Source of the DNA: Aquabacterium olei
GTDB taxonomy: Bacteria > Pseudomonadota > Gammaproteobacteria > Burkholderiales > Burkholderiaceae_C
NCBI RefSeq assembly: GCF_003100395.1
Contig: NZ_CP029210.1
Coordinates: 1,550,001-1,614,000, forward strand
Direction: 5' to 3'
Length of the DNA stretch: 64,000 nucleotides
Below, piece after piece: positions 34,048-42,551 of this stretch; within the stretch, counting starts at the first letter, position 1; the number at the start of each line of letters is the position of its first letter. The notes beneath the pieces were generated by a model. It had not been told where the DNA came from, did no database searches, and saw nothing but the letters and a program-made list of their open reading frames with translations. Position numbers and translations under genes: made by a program.

Positions 34048-35856
34048 TCAGAGCGCATCCAGCAGGTTCATGAAGGCCTGGACGGCACGCTGTGCGTCGT
34101 CGTTGGTGACGGTTTCCAGCGGGTTGTGGCTGATGCCGGCGTGGCCGCCCCGCACGAACAGCATGGCCTGCGGAAGGTGCCCGTGCAGCTTCATCGCGTC
34201 GTGGCCGGCGCCGCTGGGCAGATGGAACAAAGGCAGACCCATGCCTTGCACGGCGGCTTCCCAGCGGGCTTGCCAGGCCGGGTCGGACGGCGCGGCAGAG
34301 GCCGCCAGCGTGGGCTCCACCGGGATGCGCACCTGCCGGCGCGTGGCCACCTCGTCGATGAAGGCGAGCACGTCGCGGGCCAGGGCGTCGCGCTGGGCGT
34401 CCGTGGGGGCGCGCAGGTCGAGGGTGAACCGGCAGCGTCCGGGGACCACGTTCAGTGAACCCTGAGGCACCTGCAGCACGCCCACGGTGCCCACCGATCC
34501 GCCGACGGGCGAGGCCGCGTCCTGCGCAGCGCGGCGCTCGACGTACAGCACGATCTCGGCCACGGCCGCGGCGGCGTCCTGTCGCATCGGCATGGGCGTG
34601 GTGCCGGCATGGCACGCCACGCCGATGGCCTCGCCCGCGAAACGCAGGCTGCCATTGATGGACGTGACGATGCCCAATGGCGTGTCGTGTTCGTCCAGCA
34701 CCGGGCCCTGTTCAATGTGGACTTCGACAAAGCCCAGATAGCGTTGGGGATCGCGCCGGATCGCCTGGATGGCGGTCATGTCGGCCGGCAGCCCGGCAGT
34801 GCGCATCGCCTCGCGAACGGTGATGCCCTGTTCGTCGGCCAGATCCAGCCAGGCGGGCTGAAACTCGCCGACGAGCGCGCTGGACCCCAGGAAGGTGGCC
34901 CGGTAGCGCTGGCCTTCCTCTTCTGCAAAGGCCACGACCTCGATGCCGTGCTTCAGGCGCCGGCCCCCGCGGTGCAGCGCCTGCACGCAAGCCATGGGCA
35001 CAAAGATGCCGAGCCGCCCGTCGTGCTGTCCGCCGTTGCGCACCGTGTCATAGTGTGAGCCGGTCAACAGCCAGGGCGCGCTGACATCGCTGCCCCGGTA
35101 GCGGCCGACCACATTGCCCACGGCGTCGCGCTCGACCTCATCGAAACCGCAGTCGCGCATCCACGCCTGCAGCTGCGCGGCGCACGCCTGGTGCGCCGGC
35201 GTGAGGTAGGTGACGGTCAGCGGCGGTTGGTCATCCAGGCCGTTGGGACCTGTGCCTTCGGTGTGCCGAGCCAGTTCCTCGGCCCAGGTCAGGACCTGGT
35301 TGCCTTCGGTGGGCACCGCGCCGAACCGGTCGTTCAGCCGGATCTCGGCGATGCGGTGGATGTTGCGCAGGCACTCGGCCAGCTCGAATGCCGGGTTGTT
35401 GTGCAGACGGCGTTCGAACGTGCGGATGATGTCTGCACGGGTCAGCCCCTGACCGCGCGGGCCCCGTACCGCCAGGATGAACGGCCAGCCAAAGCGCGCG
35501 TTGTAGTCGGCATTCAGGCGCTGCAACGTGGCGAACTCCTGGGGGCTGCAGTGGGTGAGGCCAGCGCGGCTCTGCTCGTCGGTGGACTCGGCCGTGAGCT
35601 GCCCGGCCACCGCAGCCTTGCCCGCCAGTTCCGGGTGGGCGCGGATCAGGCCGAGTTGCGCCTCGCGCGGTGCCTGTCGCACCACCTGAGCCAGCGCGTA
35701 CTTGAGCTGATCCAGCGACACAAAGCCGCCAGCGGGCCGCTGCGACCAGGCCTGCGCGGCAATCCAGGGCGAATGTTCGTAGATGCCTTCAAGCAGCGCC
35801 ACGAAGCCGGGCTGGTCGGCCGCATTCAACGAGGCGAGGGGGAGGGAGGCGCTCAT
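34048..35856 (-). CDS. UraD-AllC fusion: OHCU decarboxylase joined to allantoate amidohydrolase
   Basis: The 602-residue protein has two enzymes. Residues 1-170 are the OHCU decarboxylase UraD, with LIRAHPELAGKAAVAG (about residues 68-83) and SRAGLTHCSPQEFATLQRLNADY. From about residue 190 an M20 allantoate amidohydrolase follows, with TGSHYDTVRNGGQHDGRLG (about 264-282), AEEEGQRY and HIEQGPVLDE. The first part makes S-allantoin from OHCU; the second opens allantoate. Allantoinase, the step between, is encoded by the upstream gene puuE. The start at 35856 overlaps the puuE stop (ATGA). Confidence 0.92.
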   Translation of the reverse strand: MSASLPLASLNAADQPGFVALLEGIYEHSPWIAAQAWSQRPAGGFVSLDQLKYALAQVVRQAPREAQLGLIRAHPELAGKAAVAGQLTAESTDEQSRAGLTHCSPQEFATLQRLNADYNARFGWPFILAVRGPRGQGLTRADIIRTFERRLHNNPAFELAECLRNIHRIAEIRLNDRFGAVPTEGNQVLTWAEELARHTEGTGPNGLDDQPPLTVTYLTPAHQACAAQLQAWMRDCGFDEVERDAVGNVVGRYRGSDVSAPWLLTGSHYDTVRNGGQHDGRLGIFVPMACVQALHRGGRRLKHGIEVVAFAEEEGQRYRATFLGSSALVGEFQPAWLDLADEQGITVREAMRTAGLPADMTAIQAIRRDPQRYLGFVEVHIEQGPVLDEHDTPLGIVTSINGSLRFAGEAIGVACHAGTTPMPMRQDAAAAVAEIVLYVERRAAQDAASPVGGSVGTVGVLQVPQGSLNVVPGRCRFTLDLRAPTDAQRDALARDVLAFIDEVATRRQVRIPVEPTLAASAAPSDPAWQARWEAAVQGMGLPLFHLPSGAGHDAMKLHGHLPQAMLFVRGGHAGISHNPLETVTNDDAQRAVQAFMNLLDAL

Positions 35857-36800
35857 GCTGCGGCCTTGAACGGATGCGTGGCGCGCCAGTGGCGTGCGAT
35901 GTCGATGCGTCGGCACACCCACACCTTCTCGTGCGCCTGGACGTGGTCCAGGAACTTCTGCAGTGCCCGCATGCGGCCCGGGCGCCCCAGCAGCCGGCAG
36001 TGCATGCCGATGCTCAGCATCTTGGGGCGGTTCAGGCCGTTCGGGTTGCCCTCGGCGTACAGCACGTCGAAGGCATCGCGCAGGTAGGTGAAAAAATCAT
36101 CGCCTTGCGAGAAGCCCTGCGGCAGGCTGAAGCGCATGTCGTTCGTGTCCATCGTGTAGGGCACGATCAGCTGTTGCACCACGTCCCCATTGCTCTTTTG
36201 CACGGGCATCCAGAAGGGCAGGTCGTCGCCGTAGTGGTCGCTGTCGTACTCGAAGCCGCCGTGGTCGGCCACCAGGCGATGGGTGTTCGGGCTGTCGCGG
36301 CCGGTGTACCAGCCCAGCGGACGCTGGCCCGTGAGTTCCTCGATGATCTGCATGCCGATGCGCATGTGCTCGCGCTCGGTCGCCTCGTCGGCCTGCTGGT
36401 AGCTGATCCACCGCCAGCCATGGCAGGCGATCTCGTGGCCCAGCTCGACAAAGGCCTGCGTCACCTCGGGATGGCGCTGAAGCGCCATGCTCACGCCGAA
36501 CACCGTGAGCGGCAGCCCCCGTTGTTCAAACTCACGCAGCAGCCGCCACACGCCGGCCCGCGAGCCGTACTCGTAGATCGACTCCATGCTCATGTGCCGG
36601 TCCGGGAAGGCTGGCGGGTTGAACATCTCGCTGAGGAACTGTTCGCTGCCCGCATCGCCATGCAGCACGCAGTTCTCGCCGCCTTCCTCGTAGTTCAGCA
36701 CGAACTGCACGGCGATGCGGGCCGCGTCGGGCCACTGTGCGTGCGGCGGGTTGCGGCCGTGTCCGATGAGGTCGCGAGGGTAGTGGGCGGTCTGGCTCAT
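35853..36800 (-). CDS. puuE: Allantoinase PuuE (polysaccharide deacetylase-like)
   Basis: This 315-residue NodB-fold protein matches the metal-poor PuuE allantoinase: YPRDLIGHGRNPPHAQWPDAARIAVQFVLNYEEGGE near the start and GHEIACHGWRWISYQ (about residues 126-140), with GWYTGRDSPNTHRL. It hydrolyses allantoin to allantoate. Its ATG is set at 36800, just before the family start MSQTAHYPRDL; an ATG at 36824 is possible. It follows gntR by 26 bp and overlaps the UraD-AllC gene by 4 bp. Confidence 0.92.
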   Translation of the reverse strand: MSQTAHYPRDLIGHGRNPPHAQWPDAARIAVQFVLNYEEGGENCVLHGDAGSEQFLSEMFNPPAFPDRHMSMESIYEYGSRAGVWRLLREFEQRGLPLTVFGVSMALQRHPEVTQAFVELGHEIACHGWRWISYQQADEATEREHMRIGMQIIEELTGQRPLGWYTGRDSPNTHRLVADHGGFEYDSDHYGDDLPFWMPVQKSNGDVVQQLIVPYTMDTNDMRFSLPQGFSQGDDFFTYLRDAFDVLYAEGNPNGLNRPKMLSIGMHCRLLGRPGRMRALQKFLDHVQAHEKVWVCRRIDIARHWRATHPFKAAA

Positions 36801-36826
36801 GAAGTGATCCGGTCGGGTCGGCAAGG

Positions 36827-37642
36827 TCAGGCGGGGGACCCCAGCGGCACGCCAGGCGCGCGCGGTCGCTGGGTCAGCTGGCGTTCGACCGTCAGCAGGT
36901 GCGCATCCACCAGGGCCGCGGCACGGTCGGCGTCCCGCGCCTCGATGGCCTGCAGGATGGCGATGTGCTCGGCGTGCGAGGTTTCGGCGTCATCGGCCGA
37001 CTGGTACATCAGCGTGATCAGCGAGCAGCGTGACACGAGTTCCTGAATCAGGTCGACCAGCACCTGGTTGCCCAGAACCCGGGCGAGCTCCACGTGAAAA
37101 TCGAACAGCAGCTTGGAACGTGTGGGCACGTCGATGCGTTTGACGGCTTCGCGTTCGGCCTTGAGGTGGGCCTTCAGTTCACGCAGGTCGCCCGGCTTGA
37201 TGCGGGTGATCAGCTCGCGCAGCATTTGCCCTTCCACCATGCGCCGCACCGCGAAGACCTCGCGCGCTTCTTCGATGGACGGCGCTGCCACGAAGGCGCC
37301 ACGGGCCGGCTCCAGTCGCACGAGCTTGAGTTCCGACAGCCGATTGAACGCCTGCCTCACGATGGTGCGCGACACGCCGAAGCGGTCGGCGATCTTCTGC
37401 TCGACCAGCTTGGCCCCGGGCAGCAGGCGGTGCTCGACGATGGCCCGGGTGACGGCGTGCACGATGTGCTCGGTGCTGGTGGGGCTGTCGGCGCCTTCCG
37501 CATCCGCGACAGGCATCGGGATGGCCTCGGCATCGGCCTTGGTCAGCGGCGGGCGCCGGCTTGTTGCCACGTCGGCTTCGACCGACACACTGGCGGTGGC
37601 AACGGTCTCGGGGAAGGGGGGCGGCTTGCGTGCGGCGCTCAT
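36827..37642 (-). CDS. GntR-family (FCD) regulator of the urate/purine genes
   Basis: The 271-residue regulator has a 55-residue low-complexity N-terminus, then a winged helix (about residues 58-125) with LVEQKIADRFGVSRTIVRQAFNRL, and an FCD sensor domain (about 130-250) with EVFAVRRMVEGQMLRELI and FDFHVELARVLGNQVL, whose Asp and His residues form the usual metal/ligand site. It heads the operon with puuE and the UraD-AllC gene and is divergent from hiuH. The TGTATACA core 12 bp upstream of its ATG suggests autoregulation. Confidence 0.9.
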   Translation of the reverse strand: MSAARKPPPFPETVATASVSVEADVATSRRPPLTKADAEAIPMPVADAEGADSPTSTEHIVHAVTRAIVEHRLLPGAKLVEQKIADRFGVSRTIVRQAFNRLSELKLVRLEPARGAFVAAPSIEEAREVFAVRRMVEGQMLRELITRIKPGDLRELKAHLKAEREAVKRIDVPTRSKLLFDFHVELARVLGNQVLVDLIQELVSRCSLITLMYQSADDAETSHAEHIAILQAIEARDADRAAALVDAHLLTVERQLTQRPRAPGVPLGSPA

Positions 37643-37653
37643 CGTGGTTAAAG

Positions 37654-37661
37654 TGTATACA
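37654..37661. promoter_or_regulatory. TGTATACA operator core in the gntR/hiuH intergenic region
   Basis: The sequence AAGTGTATACAGCTT contains the palindrome TGTATACA, 12 bp before the gntR start and about 100 bp before hiuH. The core and the following G are identical to the longer palindrome at 24505-24518. The outer bases are less symmetric here. A single bound regulator could repress gntR-puuE-uraD/allC and hiuH-puuD together. Confidence 0.68.
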
Positions 37662-37759
37662 GCTTTTTCGCGATGCTGGCAACCGGCTTCGACGCCGGAC
37701 ACACCGCGGCCCGCGACTTGCATTCCCGAAACAGGCACATGTCGTGCCAGGACCATCTC

Positions 37760-38158
37760 ATGAGCGACACCCATCCCCCCGCCACGGGCCGACTCACCAC
37801 CCACGTGCTGGACACCGTGCATGGCACGCCGGCCGCCGGCATGTCGATTGCGCTGTATGTGCGCGAGCCCTCGCCTGACGGGTGTGCCGACGGCCGTTGG
37901 CTCCTGCTGCGCAGCGTGGTGACCAACACCGATGGCCGCGTGGATGGTCCGCTCCTGCAGGGGGAAGACTTCAAGCCGGGGCACTACCGGCTGGTGTTCG
38001 ATGTCGACGGCTACTTCCGCACACGCGGCACGCCGCTGCCCGCAACGCCTTTCCTGACCCAGGTGCCGCTGGACTTCGGCATTGGCGATGCCGGCGCGCA
38101 CTACCACGTGCCGCTGCTCGTGAGCCCCTGGTCCTATTCCACCTACCGCGGCAGCTGA
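37760..38158 (+). CDS. hiuH: 5-hydroxyisourate hydrolase
   Basis: The 132-residue protein has the transthyretin-like signature: LTTHVLDTVHGTPAAGMSI at the N-terminus (about residues 12-30), a central strand with GHYRLVFDVDGYF and the C-terminal tetrapeptide YRGS, the hallmark of HIUase. It hydrolyses 5-hydroxyisourate to OHCU, the substrate of UraD. The ATG at 37760 gives the standard length. puuD follows 3 bp later. Confidence 0.95.
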   Translation: MSDTHPPATGRLTTHVLDTVHGTPAAGMSIALYVREPSPDGCADGRWLLLRSVVTNTDGRVDGPLLQGEDFKPGHYRLVFDVDGYFRTRGTPLPATPFLTQVPLDFGIGDAGAHYHVPLLVSPWSYSTYRGS

Positions 38159-38161
38159 GTC

Positions 38162-39388
38162 ATGGACGTTTCACCCTTGCTGGCCTACGCGCTCGACTGG
38201 GTCAACCTGTTGCTGCGTTGGGCGCATGTCATCACCGCCATCGCCTGGATCGGCTCGTCGTTCTATTTCGTGTGGTTGGACAACACCCTGACGCGTCCCG
38301 TCGACAAGGCCCTGCTCGACAAGGGCGTGGGCGGTGAACTGTGGGCCGTGCATGGCGGTGGGTTCTACAACCCGCAGAAGTACCTGGGCGCGCCGCGGCA
38401 GTTGCCGGCCCACTTGCACTGGTTCTATTGGGAGAGCTACGCCACGTGGCTCACGGGTTTCGCGCTCTTCACGGCGCTGTACCTGTTCAACGCAGCTACC
38501 TTCCTGATCGACAAGACGGTGCACGACTGGGCCCCGGTGGTGGCTGTCCACACCGCGCTTGCCTTTCTGGCCGGCTTCTGGCTGGTCTACGACGTGATCT
38601 GTCGCACGCTGGGGCGTGGCCCGAAGGGCGATGCCATCGTGGGTGCCGTCGTCGCGGTGGTGGTGGTGTTCGCCTCGTGGCTGGCGTGCCAGCTGTTTGC
38701 CGGCCGGGCAGCCTTTCTGCTGGTCGGCGCCATGATGGCCACCGCCATGAGCGCCAACGTGTTCTTCTGGATCATTCCGGGCCAGCGCAAGGTGGTGGCC
38801 GCGATGAAGGCCGGGCAGCCGGTGGACCCGGTGCACGGCCTGCGCGGCAAGCAGCGCAGCGTGCACAACACCTACTTCACGCTGCCGGTGCTGTTTGCGA
38901 TGCTGAGCAACCACTATGGTTGGGTCTACAGCCATGCGCACAACTGGCTGGTGCTCGTGCTCATCATGCTGGCTGGTGCACTCATCCGGCGCTTCTTCGT
39001 GGCGCGGCATAAAACCGAGGTGGCCGGGCAACGGGCGCCCTGGGGCTGGGCGGTGGCCGGTGTGGCCGTGCTGCTCGGGGTGGCCGTGTGGCTGGCGCCG
39101 GCTTCGGCGCCTTCATCAGCCGCTGCGTCCGCGGTGGAGAGCCCGGCCGACCTGACGGCGCAAGCCCATACCGTTGTGGCGCAGCGCTGCGTGCTGTGCC
39201 ACAACGCGCAGGTGGCCAACAAGGGCGTCCGGCTGGACACCGCGGCCGCCATCGACGCCCAGGCCCAGGCCATCCATCAGCAGGCCGTGGTCCTCAAGGC
39301 CATGCCGATGAACAACGCCACGCAGATCACCGAAGACGAGCGGGCGTTGCTGGGGCGGTGGTATCGGGCTTCGACGGCGTCGCGTTGA
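38162..39388 (+). CDS. puuD: Membrane-bound urate hydroxylase (cytochrome c-fused urate oxidase)
   Basis: The 408-residue protein has eight membrane segments (about residues 15-310) with the opening LLRWAHVITAIAWIGSSFYFVWLDN, and a C-terminal c-type haem domain with CVLCHNAQVANKG (about residues 344-356). This is PuuD, which oxidises urate to 5-hydroxyisourate and passes electrons to the respiratory chain rather than making peroxide. It is co-transcribed with hiuH, so the unstable product is removed at once. Confidence 0.94.
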   Translation: MDVSPLLAYALDWVNLLLRWAHVITAIAWIGSSFYFVWLDNTLTRPVDKALLDKGVGGELWAVHGGGFYNPQKYLGAPRQLPAHLHWFYWESYATWLTGFALFTALYLFNAATFLIDKTVHDWAPVVAVHTALAFLAGFWLVYDVICRTLGRGPKGDAIVGAVVAVVVVFASWLACQLFAGRAAFLLVGAMMATAMSANVFFWIIPGQRKVVAAMKAGQPVDPVHGLRGKQRSVHNTYFTLPVLFAMLSNHYGWVYSHAHNWLVLVLIMLAGALIRRFFVARHKTEVAGQRAPWGWAVAGVAVLLGVAVWLAPASAPSSAAASAVESPADLTAQAHTVVAQRCVLCHNAQVANKGVRLDTAAAIDAQAQAIHQQAVVLKAMPMNNATQITEDERALLGRWYRASTASR

Positions 39389-39409
39389 GGCCCTTGAGCC
39401 CGCCTCACG

Positions 39410-39429
39410 CGGTGCGGACCGCCGCACCG
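39410..39429. terminator. Weak inverted repeat between puuD and a PEP-CTERM gene fragment
   Basis: An 8-bp GC-rich stem CGGTGCGG / CCGCACCG with loop ACCG lies 21 bp after puuD. No T tract follows on either strand, so it is at most a weak or factor-dependent stop. Confidence 0.35.
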
Positions 39430-39436
39430 GCCACAC

Positions 39437-39745
39437 TCACACCCGGAGAGCGGTGCGACGGCGACGTGCCGAAACGAGCACGCCGAGCCCTGCGGCCGCC
39501 AGCGCGAACGTTTCGGGCTCGGGCACGGCCGACACCGAGACGTCGAGCTTGCCTTGGAGCACGGCGGTCGAGTCAGCGTTGCGCCCCCGAATCACGAAGC
39601 CGAAAACGTCTCCGGCGTTCAGTACACCGAAGTGGTAGGTCCCTGCGGTGCTGAAGCCAGCGGAAGGCGAGGTGCAACAGTTTTGAATCATGGGGGCATA
39701 CAGGGCGGTGCCGCCGCCAGCCAGGCCGCGGGCTCCAGAACTCAA
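39437..39745 (-). pseudogene. Truncated PEP-CTERM protein gene
   Basis: The frame ends in a good PEP-CTERM tail (VPEPETFALAAAGLGVLVSARRRR) after a domain segment with GTYHFGVLNAGDVFGF and ADSTAVLQGKLDVSV. At the front only a poor TTG start exists, right on the stop of the chemoreceptor gene (39742), and no signal peptide is present. Exported PEP-CTERM proteins need one. It is probably the 3' remnant of a longer gene whose front was lost when the chemoreceptor gene came next to it. Confidence 0.65.
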
Positions 39746-41325
39746 GTGCGGCGCTGTCCCCCACCTTCGCCATTCAGGCGGAACACCGACACGGCCTGAA
39801 CCAGTGCGTGCGCCTGCAGTTTCAGGCTCTCCGCCGCAGCGGCGCTTTCTTCCACCAGCGCGGCGTTCTGCTGCGTGGCCTGATCCATGTGGTTCACGGC
39901 CTGGCCCACCTGCGCCACCCCTTGGCTCTGCTCGCTGCTGGCCGCGGTGATCTCGGCCATGATGTGGTTGAGTCGCTGGATGGCGCCCACCACTTCGCTC
40001 ATCGTGTTGCCCGCCTGGTCGGCCAGTGCCGAGCCCTTGGAGGCGCGATCAACGCTGTCCCGAATCAGGGTCTTGATTTCCTTGGCCGCGCTGGCCGAGC
40101 GGCCGGCCAGGCTGCGGACCTCGGAGGCCACCACCGCGAAGCCGCGACCCTGCTCACCCGCCCGGGCGGCTTCCACCGCGGCATTGAGCGCCAGGATGTT
40201 GGTCTGGAAGGCGATGCCGTCGATCACGCCGATGATGTCGGCGATGCGGCCCGAGCTGCTGTTGATCTCCTTCATTGTCTCGACCACCTCGCCCACGATG
40301 CGCCCGCCAGCGCCCGCCACGTTGGCTGCGTCCTGCGCCAGGTCGTTGGCGGTGCGCGCGCCGTCGGCGTTCTGGCGCACGGTGGCGCTCAGCTCTTCCA
40401 TGGAAGCCGCCGTCTGCTGCAGGGCCGAGGCCTGCTGCTCGGTGCGCTGGCTCAGGTCCAGGTTGCCGTGCGCGATCTGCGAGCTGGCTGTGGCGACCGA
40501 CTCGGCGCTGTCGCGCACCCGGCCCACGATGCCCGACAGGTTGTTCTTCAACGTGGCGATGGCGTGCAGCAGGCTGTGACGATCGTCGGGCCGCAGCGGG
40601 ATGTGGACACTGAGGTCACCGTCTGCGAGCTGACGGGTCAGTGCAGTAGCCAGGGCCGGCTCACCGCCCAGCTGACGCTGGATGCTGCGGCCGATCAGCA
40701 GGCCCACGCCCAGCAGTGCCAGGCCCAGGATCACCGTGCCGCCGGACATCAGCAGGCTGCGCTGAATGACGGTGGCGTTCACGGCGTCGATGTACACGCC
40801 CGAACCCACGACCCAGCCCCACGGCGCAAAGCCCTGCACGAAGGACACCTTCGGCACGGGTTGCACGTCGCCCGGGCGCGGCCACTCATAAAAGACGAAA
40901 CCCGACCCCTGCGCTTTCACGATGTCGACGAAGGCCTTGAACAGCGGCTTGCCATTCGGGTCGCGCGAATCCGACATGTCCTTGCCGTCGAGCTCGGGCT
41001 TGACCGCGTGCATCACGATGCGGGCGCCCATGTCGTTGACCCAGAAGTACTCGTCGCCGCTGTACCGAAGGGCCCCCAGCGCATCGAGTGCACGCTGCTT
41101 GGCCTCGGCTTCGGTGATGAGGCCCTTGGTGGCCAGCGCATGCTGGTGCGCAATGAGGCCGTGGGCAACCTCGACGGTCTGGCGCACGCTGGTCTGGCGC
41201 TCGCCCAGGATGAGTTTTCGTTCCGAGACCAGAAACAGGGCGGTTAGCACGAGGATGCCGGCCAGGGCGCTGCCGACCAGCACGGCGAGCTTGCGGGAGA
41301 GAGTGAGTTTGTCGAGGTGGCGCAT
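39742..41325 (-). CDS. Methyl-accepting chemotaxis protein with Cache sensor domain
   Basis: The 527-residue receptor has an N-terminal membrane helix (about residues 8-32), a single Cache sensor domain ([18 protein letters not shown], then [31 protein letters not shown]), a second helix (about 190-212), HAMP, and the cytoplasmic signalling tip with [38 protein letters not shown]. The start at 41325 is preferred; an in-frame ATG lies 15 bp upstream. Such Cache receptors sense small acids or amines. It is monocistronic, with a possible FNR-type site upstream. Confidence 0.9.
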   Translation of the reverse strand: MRHLDKLTLSRKLAVLVGSALAGILVLTALFLVSERKLILGERQTSVRQTVEVAHGLIAHQHALATKGLITEAEAKQRALDALGALRYSGDEYFWVNDMGARIVMHAVKPELDGKDMSDSRDPNGKPLFKAFVDIVKAQGSGFVFYEWPRPGDVQPVPKVSFVQGFAPWGWVVGSGVYIDAVNATVIQRSLLMSGGTVILGLALLGVGLLIGRSIQRQLGGEPALATALTRQLADGDLSVHIPLRPDDRHSLLHAIATLKNNLSGIVGRVRDSAESVATASSQIAHGNLDLSQRTEQQASALQQTAASMEELSATVRQNADGARTANDLAQDAANVAGAGGRIVGEVVETMKEINSSSGRIADIIGVIDGIAFQTNILALNAAVEAARAGEQGRGFAVVASEVRSLAGRSASAAKEIKTLIRDSVDRASKGSALADQAGNTMSEVVGAIQRLNHIMAEITAASSEQSQGVAQVGQAVNHMDQATQQNAALVEESAAAAESLKLQAHALVQAVSVFRLNGEGGGQRRT

Positions 41326-41536
41326 GGCTGCACGTTCCATTTGTTCGAAGTGGGCACCCGCCAGGGACAGCGGGGCAGGGCGCCTTTCAGAACAAACCGA
41401 TCAGCCATCGAGGGCACCCATTCCTTCTATCGGTGTACCCCGGGTGGTACCTGATGGTTCATCGTGCCTGCTCGCGTGCGAAACCGGCTTCAGCGTGCGT
41501 TTGTTCACGACGTGAACGGTTGGTGGGTGGCCCGAC

Positions 41537-41550
41537 CTGATTCAGATCAA
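41537..41550 (-). promoter_or_regulatory. FNR/ANR-like box upstream of the Cache chemoreceptor gene
   Basis: On the minus strand the site reads TTGATCTGAATCAG, one mismatch from the FNR/ANR consensus TTGAT-N4-ATCAA. It is about 212 bp upstream of the receptor ATG in a 290-bp intergenic region with no genes. If real, the receptor would be oxygen regulated. The rest of the region shows no clear element. Confidence 0.45.
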
Positions 41551-41615
41551 ACGCCGTCCGTTGCACGCATGCGAAGCGATTTAACGGATTTTTAATGGAC
41601 TTCAGTGCCGGCGGT

Positions 41616-42545
41616 TCATGTCGACGTGCGCTGGAGAAGCTGGGCCACCACCGCGATCGCGATGACGGCGGGCTCCTTGCCCGTGAGGCCGGGCAGTCCG
41701 ATCGGGCAGGTGAGCCTGGCCAGGGCGCCGTCGTCTACGCCCTGCTCGGCCAGCCGGTGCAGAAAGCGGGCGCGCTTGGTCTGCGAGCCGATCAGGCCGG
41801 CGAACGCGAAGTCGCCACGGCGCAGCACGGCGTGGACGATGCGCAGATCGAGGTCATGCCGGTGGGTGAGCACCAGATGGCACGCGCCAGGCGGCGCTTC
41901 GGCCACTTCGGTGTCGGCCGCATCCGTCTCCACGAAAGTGATGTGGGCAGGGAGGGCGGCCAGCGCTTCGGCCGAGGGCAGGCCTGGGGTGTCGCCATCG
42001 TCGTGCTCGGCATCGGGGCGCTCGTCGATCCACCGGACCGTGCAGTCGATGTCTGCCAGCAGCCGCACGATGGCCTGGCCGACGTGGCCGGCGCCATGCA
42101 GTTCCAGGTGAAACCGGGCCGGGGGCAGTTGCCAGTCGGTCAGCAGCGTCTCGGTCAGCGGCTCGAAGGCGAGGGTGACCACGCCGCCACAGCACTGACC
42201 CAGCGTGGGCCCCAGCGGAAAGGTCTGCTGCCATGGTGCCGGCTGTGTACCACTCGGCGCCTTGCGCAAGGCCTCGCGGGCCAGCTCGATCGCCTGCCAC
42301 TCGAGGTGCCCGCCGCCGATGGTGCCCTGCACGGTGGCGGTGGACGCGCGGCCCCGCGAGGGCAGGCTGACCAGCATCCGCGCACCAACCTCGCGCGGGG
42401 TCGAGCCCTTGATGTGGTCGACGCGCACCACCACGCAGGGCATGCCTGCCTCGATGTGGCGCCGGGCGGTGGCCCGCAGCGCGCGCGCATGCAGGGCGCT
42501 CGGCCCCTGGCGCGGCGGCATCGGGTGTGACTCAGGCAGGGTCAT
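41616..42545 (-). CDS. xdhC: XdhC, molybdenum-cofactor maturation factor for xanthine dehydrogenase
   Basis: The 309-residue protein has the XdhC N-terminal part (VVVRVDHIKGSTPREVGARMLV, about residues 37-58) with GTIGGGHLEW, LGQCCGGVVTL and the Rossmann-like C-terminal domain (LELHGAGHVGQAIVRLL, about 146-162), then the family ending GLPGLTGKEPAVIAIAVVAQLL. XdhC binds sulphurated molybdenum cofactor and inserts it into XdhB. It follows xdhB by 6 bp and is the last gene of the operon. Confidence 0.94.
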   Translation of the reverse strand: MTLPESHPMPPRQGPSALHARALRATARRHIEAGMPCVVVRVDHIKGSTPREVGARMLVSLPSRGRASTATVQGTIGGGHLEWQAIELAREALRKAPSGTQPAPWQQTFPLGPTLGQCCGGVVTLAFEPLTETLLTDWQLPPARFHLELHGAGHVGQAIVRLLADIDCTVRWIDERPDAEHDDGDTPGLPSAEALAALPAHITFVETDAADTEVAEAPPGACHLVLTHRHDLDLRIVHAVLRRGDFAFAGLIGSQTKRARFLHRLAEQGVDDGALARLTCPIGLPGLTGKEPAVIAIAVVAQLLQRTST

Positions 42546-42551
42546 GTCGGC

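Noticed and set aside
36827..38107. A longer GntR protein starting near 38107
   Set aside because: The extension would run antisense through hiuH, which is certain from its YRGS ending, and lies upstream of the operator core.
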